DNA from: Ifrita kowaldi
Taxonomy: Eukaryota > Chordata > Aves > Passeriformes > Cinclosomatidae
DNA: 64,000 nucleotides
Assembly: GCA_013398055.1 (NCBI GenBank)
Contig: VZRS01014167.1
Span: forward strand, 54,471 to 118,470
Direction of reading: 5' to 3'
This document shows, one piece after another, positions 60,535 through 64,000 of this stretch (position 1 is its first letter; each line of letters starts with the position of its first letter). Made by a program: the position numbers and the translations under genes. The notes beneath the pieces are model-generated. The model saw only the letters and a list, made by a program, of their open reading frames with translations. It was not told the origin of the DNA and ran no database searches.

Positions 60535-63500
60535 GTGAGTCCAAGGCTTTGCTTTTACTGGTCATTGCTGTCGAAAATGACACCTCACTGAAACTTCTCC
60601 CGTTTCCAAAAATATTCTGGTGAGGCGAGGGCCCAAAAGCTACTCAAGTGCTACAGGGTTTTGTGTCTCTGTTCTTTCTCCAAGCTGGAAATGGCTGTTT
60701 CTTTCAGGCCTCCAACATTTCCTGTGCTGCTATAGATGGATGTTGGAGAGGGGAATAGTCTGCTCTGGGCGTTTCAGGTCACTGTCATTCATGTTGCATA
60801 ACACTTCCATTTGAAACACTCATTTTCAGTTGCTTATAATTTTCTGCAAGTTTGGGCTATGGAGATGAGCCTTTGTTGCTTTGGTATCCAGGGCTGAATT
60901 TCTGTAGCCTTTGAGTCAAACCACTCCAGTCATTTTTTGCGTTCAGGATAGGTTTTTGTATGGTTATAAAAATGTCTGTTTACTAGAACAATTCTGAAGA
61001 TTGAGGCTTGAAAATTGATATCTGGTAGGAGAACGGTCGTCAGTGAGGACACTTTTTGTGGTGTCTGGAACAAATTGACACAGGCAAGTCCAAGGCTTTT
61101 GAAATTGCTCTGCTTGTGTGAAGTGGAGGGAGAAAAGGTTGGTCTTACTGTGCTATCTGGGTATGTGAAAGGGCCAGGTAAGGTAATAAAGTTGAGTGGA
61201 GAGGCAGAGGGCTAAAAGGCAAATTTGCAGCTGCAAGATGCTGTAGCTGAAATCCAGGCAACAATTTTTCCAACCCTGTATTTTTTCGCTTTATTCCTAG
61301 TTTGGTTTTTTATTTTGGTTTGGGTTTGTTTTGGTTTTTTTGTTGTTGTTGTTGAGTTTGTTTGGTGAGGGGTTTTTATTTTTGTTGTGGGGTTTTTTCC
61401 CTTTTCAATTACCAAAATTCACAACTGACTCTTTCGACCTGCCTCCACAAATATTTGTGGTAGCATCTCTGGGCTTATGACCTTTACCCTTCCCACTTGC
61501 AGTATCAGCTCTTGTGCTGTGTCGTGTTTTGTGGCAAAATGTGACCTGTAGGATTATTTTACACCTCTCTGAGCAGCAGGGTTGTTTTGGGGAGGGTAGG
61601 GCGGGGTGTAGGCATGGCAAAGCAGGAGGCTGCCCAGAACATCATCCTGCCAGGGCAGCAAGGTGGTTGTGCCCTGTGCTCTCCCTACAGCAGAACCCTG
61701 GGGTCATGTCTGTGCTGGTGTTTCCTTTCACTTAATGAGCACCTTCTGCTCCAGGCCCAGAGACTGCAAAAGGTGAAACAAACCCAGCTTTGTGACCCTG
61801 TGCCTGTTGTGCCTCTCCCTTCCCAGGACAGGTACATCCACCTCTCTCCCTTGGGCCACTGATGCTGTTTGGCTGAAACTGTCAGAGAGCCCTGAGCCGG
61901 CTTTAATGACCCACCAGAAAGACTCCCCCAGATTTTCTCATTGTATTAAAACAGCAGTGAAGGCCAGGCAAGAAGATGTTTTGACTTGGGGCAGGTAGGA
62001 GTATAAATTCAGGAAGGAGGGGGCAGAGTGCTGCTGAGCTCAGGCTGCTCTTTGCTGCTGAGCCAGCCCACCTGAGCACAGAGCTGCCTCCCCCAGGCTG
62101 GTGGGCAATCTCTGCACACACCTGCACAGCACAAGTACAAGTGCTGGTGTATTTTTATCAGCTGCCATTTAGTCAGCTCAAAGAAGGAGCAGCATGAACC
62201 CAGCAGCACTGGTGGCAGGCAGTGGAAGTCCTTGGAGGGTTTGCACTCGGGCTGGCTGGGGCTGGGACACTGTGCCAGCTCCTCGTGCGCTGTCCCTTCC
62301 CTTCCCCTCCCACGGGGAAGGGAGCTCAGCTCCCTGGGATGACCTGTGCAAACGGGAGAGAGGAGGAGAATTGCACCCAGGCCAAATGAAAGAAAATGAC
62401 AGCTGTCTGCCTGCTATTTCCAGGGCCTCAGTAAGAGCTGCCTGTGTTGGTTTAATTTTTGGCTGGTTTTCCTGGAAGCTGCTCCCTTGCCCCCGGAGAA
62501 AATGGCAGCTGCAAAAGTGAAGCTCTGAGCCACGGCAGCTCCTGCTCCCCAGCTGTACCTCAGGTCAGGATGGCTGCCTGGAAGCACTGGGGGTACAAGC
62601 CAGATGCCCTGAATGCTTGAAGTCCCTCTAGCTTCGCTCACAGTGGTATGGAAAAGGATTTCTTTAGGGCTGCTCTCTATACTGACTCCTGCACCTGCAA
62701 TTTTGCTGAAAACAGGAGCACTAGGTCCAGTTTTGAAGGTACAAATACCAGTGATGCTACTCAAAAACACACAGCCGGTGTGAGCAAGCAAGAAAATATC
62801 CCCTGAATATTCACCTGTGTTCCCCTCCTCTCTGCAAATGTGCAGCCAGGCTCGCCCTGCCAGCAGGAAGGGACGTACATGTCCGCCCTGTGTTTTGGAG
62901 CCTGTTCTTGTCTTGTCTTGCATTTTGTGGAAGAATTTATGAAATGGAGTCGCCCTGATGGCAGAAGGCCAAGGGAGAGGCAATACCTGCTTCTCTTCCT
63001 TTGTTTGCCCGTTTTCCCCCGAGTGTGATCCCACATCCCCGCTCCTCTCCTGCCACCTTCTCGCCAGCCGCTTCCCCCTCCTCTGAGCTGATCCCGTAGC
63101 AAAGTGACTCAATCATGCTATTTGTGGCACAACAGTCATTTTTTTTCCAGCAGGCTCTGATGTCAGAGAGCAGGGAAGGATGGCATCCTGGCAGGCCTCT
63201 GTCTTTAGCGAGTGCTCCAGCAACCAGCAGGACCAGGCTCTATCCCCGGAGCAGACCCCAGGGTCCGAGTTAAGGCACACGCAAGTCATGAGTAGTTTCT
63301 GACTTCAGTGAGAACAAGACCAGGCTCCAGATAATTTATTTGCACGAGTAAATGAAGCCCTGTAATCCATTGTGGAAGCTGGGTGTCAGAAAAGCACATT
63401 CTTCTTGGTTTTGGTGGAATTAGCAAATTAACGGATGAAGGGAGCACGGTGCAGCTCCATCTCAGGGAAGCGTTCGACACAAAAGCTTACTCCAAAATTA

Positions 63501-64000
63501 ATTCCCACCGGGCTCAAATTAAAAGCTGGTTGCCAGGTCTCCAACAAAAGGAATGAATAAACGGCAGCAGCGATGCTGGGATGCAGGACTGGTGCTCCCG
63601 ACCCTCTTCCCCAACCAGTGACCAGGTGGCACAAATCCCAAAAGGCCCAATAGAGCCCCGAGCCAACCCAGAGGGCACTCTCAGCTCTGCAAACACCCAG
63701 TGGGATAGGAGGATGCAGGAGGTGTAACCTGGCATGGTGGTGCCCGTGCTCACCTGGCCCCTGAACACCTTTGCTGGAGTGAAAAGTGCCTGTGAAGCAC
63801 GGGAGGGGTGTTCACCCACGCCATGAAACAGGCGAGTGCTAAAACGATGTGGAAATCGTGTGACAAAAAGGGAGGCTTGAAGGTGCTACCCACAAAGACA
63901 AAGCTGCTGGGTGGTGGAGGGAGGTGGATAAAACAATGAGGAAAAGCTGGATAGCACAGGCTGAATTTAATATATTTTTCCACCTAATGGCTTTTTTTTT
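60535..64000 (+). other. GABRB4: Intron 4, partial (runs off the right edge)
   Basis: Opens with a GTGAGT donor. It contains a GT/T-rich tract (61298-61402) and AT-rich sequence around 60780-61010 and 63320-63540. No exon 5 candidate encoding the next beta-subunit segment was seen, so the next exon lies beyond the window. Confidence 0.8.
61298..61402. repeat. GT/T-rich low-complexity tract downstream of exon 4
   Basis: Repeated GGTTTTTT, GGTTTG and (GTT)n units over about 100 bases. Its reverse complement resembles the A-rich tract at 60136-60215. Confidence 0.93.

Noticed and set aside
1..64000. tRNA, rRNA or known microRNA genes
   Set aside because: No tRNA A/B box pair with a cloverleaf, no ribosomal sequence and no microRNA hairpin I recognise was seen. 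The GABA-A cluster microRNAs known in mammals lie in other genes of the cluster.

Overview
The window is vertebrate nuclear DNA, almost certainly from a bird. It contains one recognisable protein-coding gene, in four coding exons with canonical GT-AG splice sites and introns of 3.9, 21.2 and 23.3 kb. The remainder is AT/GC-mixed non-coding DNA carrying truncated CR1-type LINE fragments in both orientations, short microsatellites and one assembly gap. CR1 is the dominant retroelement of birds and other reptiles, and no Alu, L1 or B1-like sequence was seen. There is no sign of bacterial, viral or plasmid content.

The gene is the 5' part of a GABA-A receptor beta subunit on the + strand. The coding exons are 11704-11783 (signal peptide), 15664-15752, 36989-37056 and 60314-60534. 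They join in phase to 152 complete codons plus two bases. The encoded segment runs from the signal peptide through the first part of the extracellular ligand-binding domain. It includes the loop D strand (YFQQSW) and the loop A motif (WLPDTYF). Exon lengths of 68 and 221 nt for exons 3 and 4 are the family's usual sizes. Diagnostic residues (NPVTVGMSIH, SIDQISEVNM, WLPDTYF, SFLHG) differ from beta-1, -2 and -3 and agree with what I remember of chicken beta-4. I therefore call it GABRB4, the avian counterpart of mammalian GABRQ (theta). The remaining exons (Cys-loop, transmembrane segments, intracellular loop) must lie to the right of the window.

Layout: 1-10400 is upstream intergenic DNA with a (CTTC)n/(ATT)n microsatellite and a broken CR1 ORF2. 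10440-11703 is the presumed promoter and 5' UTR, with a perfect CRE palindrome and long pyrimidine tracts. 11704-11783 is exon 1. Intron 1 (11784-15663) starts in a CpG island and holds several tandem repeats. Intron 2 (15753-36988) and intron 3 (37057-60313) hold most of the CR1 fragments and several homeobox-site-rich, AT-rich blocks that are candidate conserved enhancers. Intron 4 runs from 60535 past the right edge.

The most striking structural observation is not a gene. A 201-base N gap at 46567-46767 is flanked by two 566-bp copies of the same sequence that differ by a single base. This is the signature of a false (haplotype) duplication in the assembly. I found no convincing evidence of a previously undescribed biological system. 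The most interesting biological leads are complementary A-rich and T-rich tracts flanking exon 4, the CpG island displaced into intron 1, and the candidate enhancer just upstream of exon 3.
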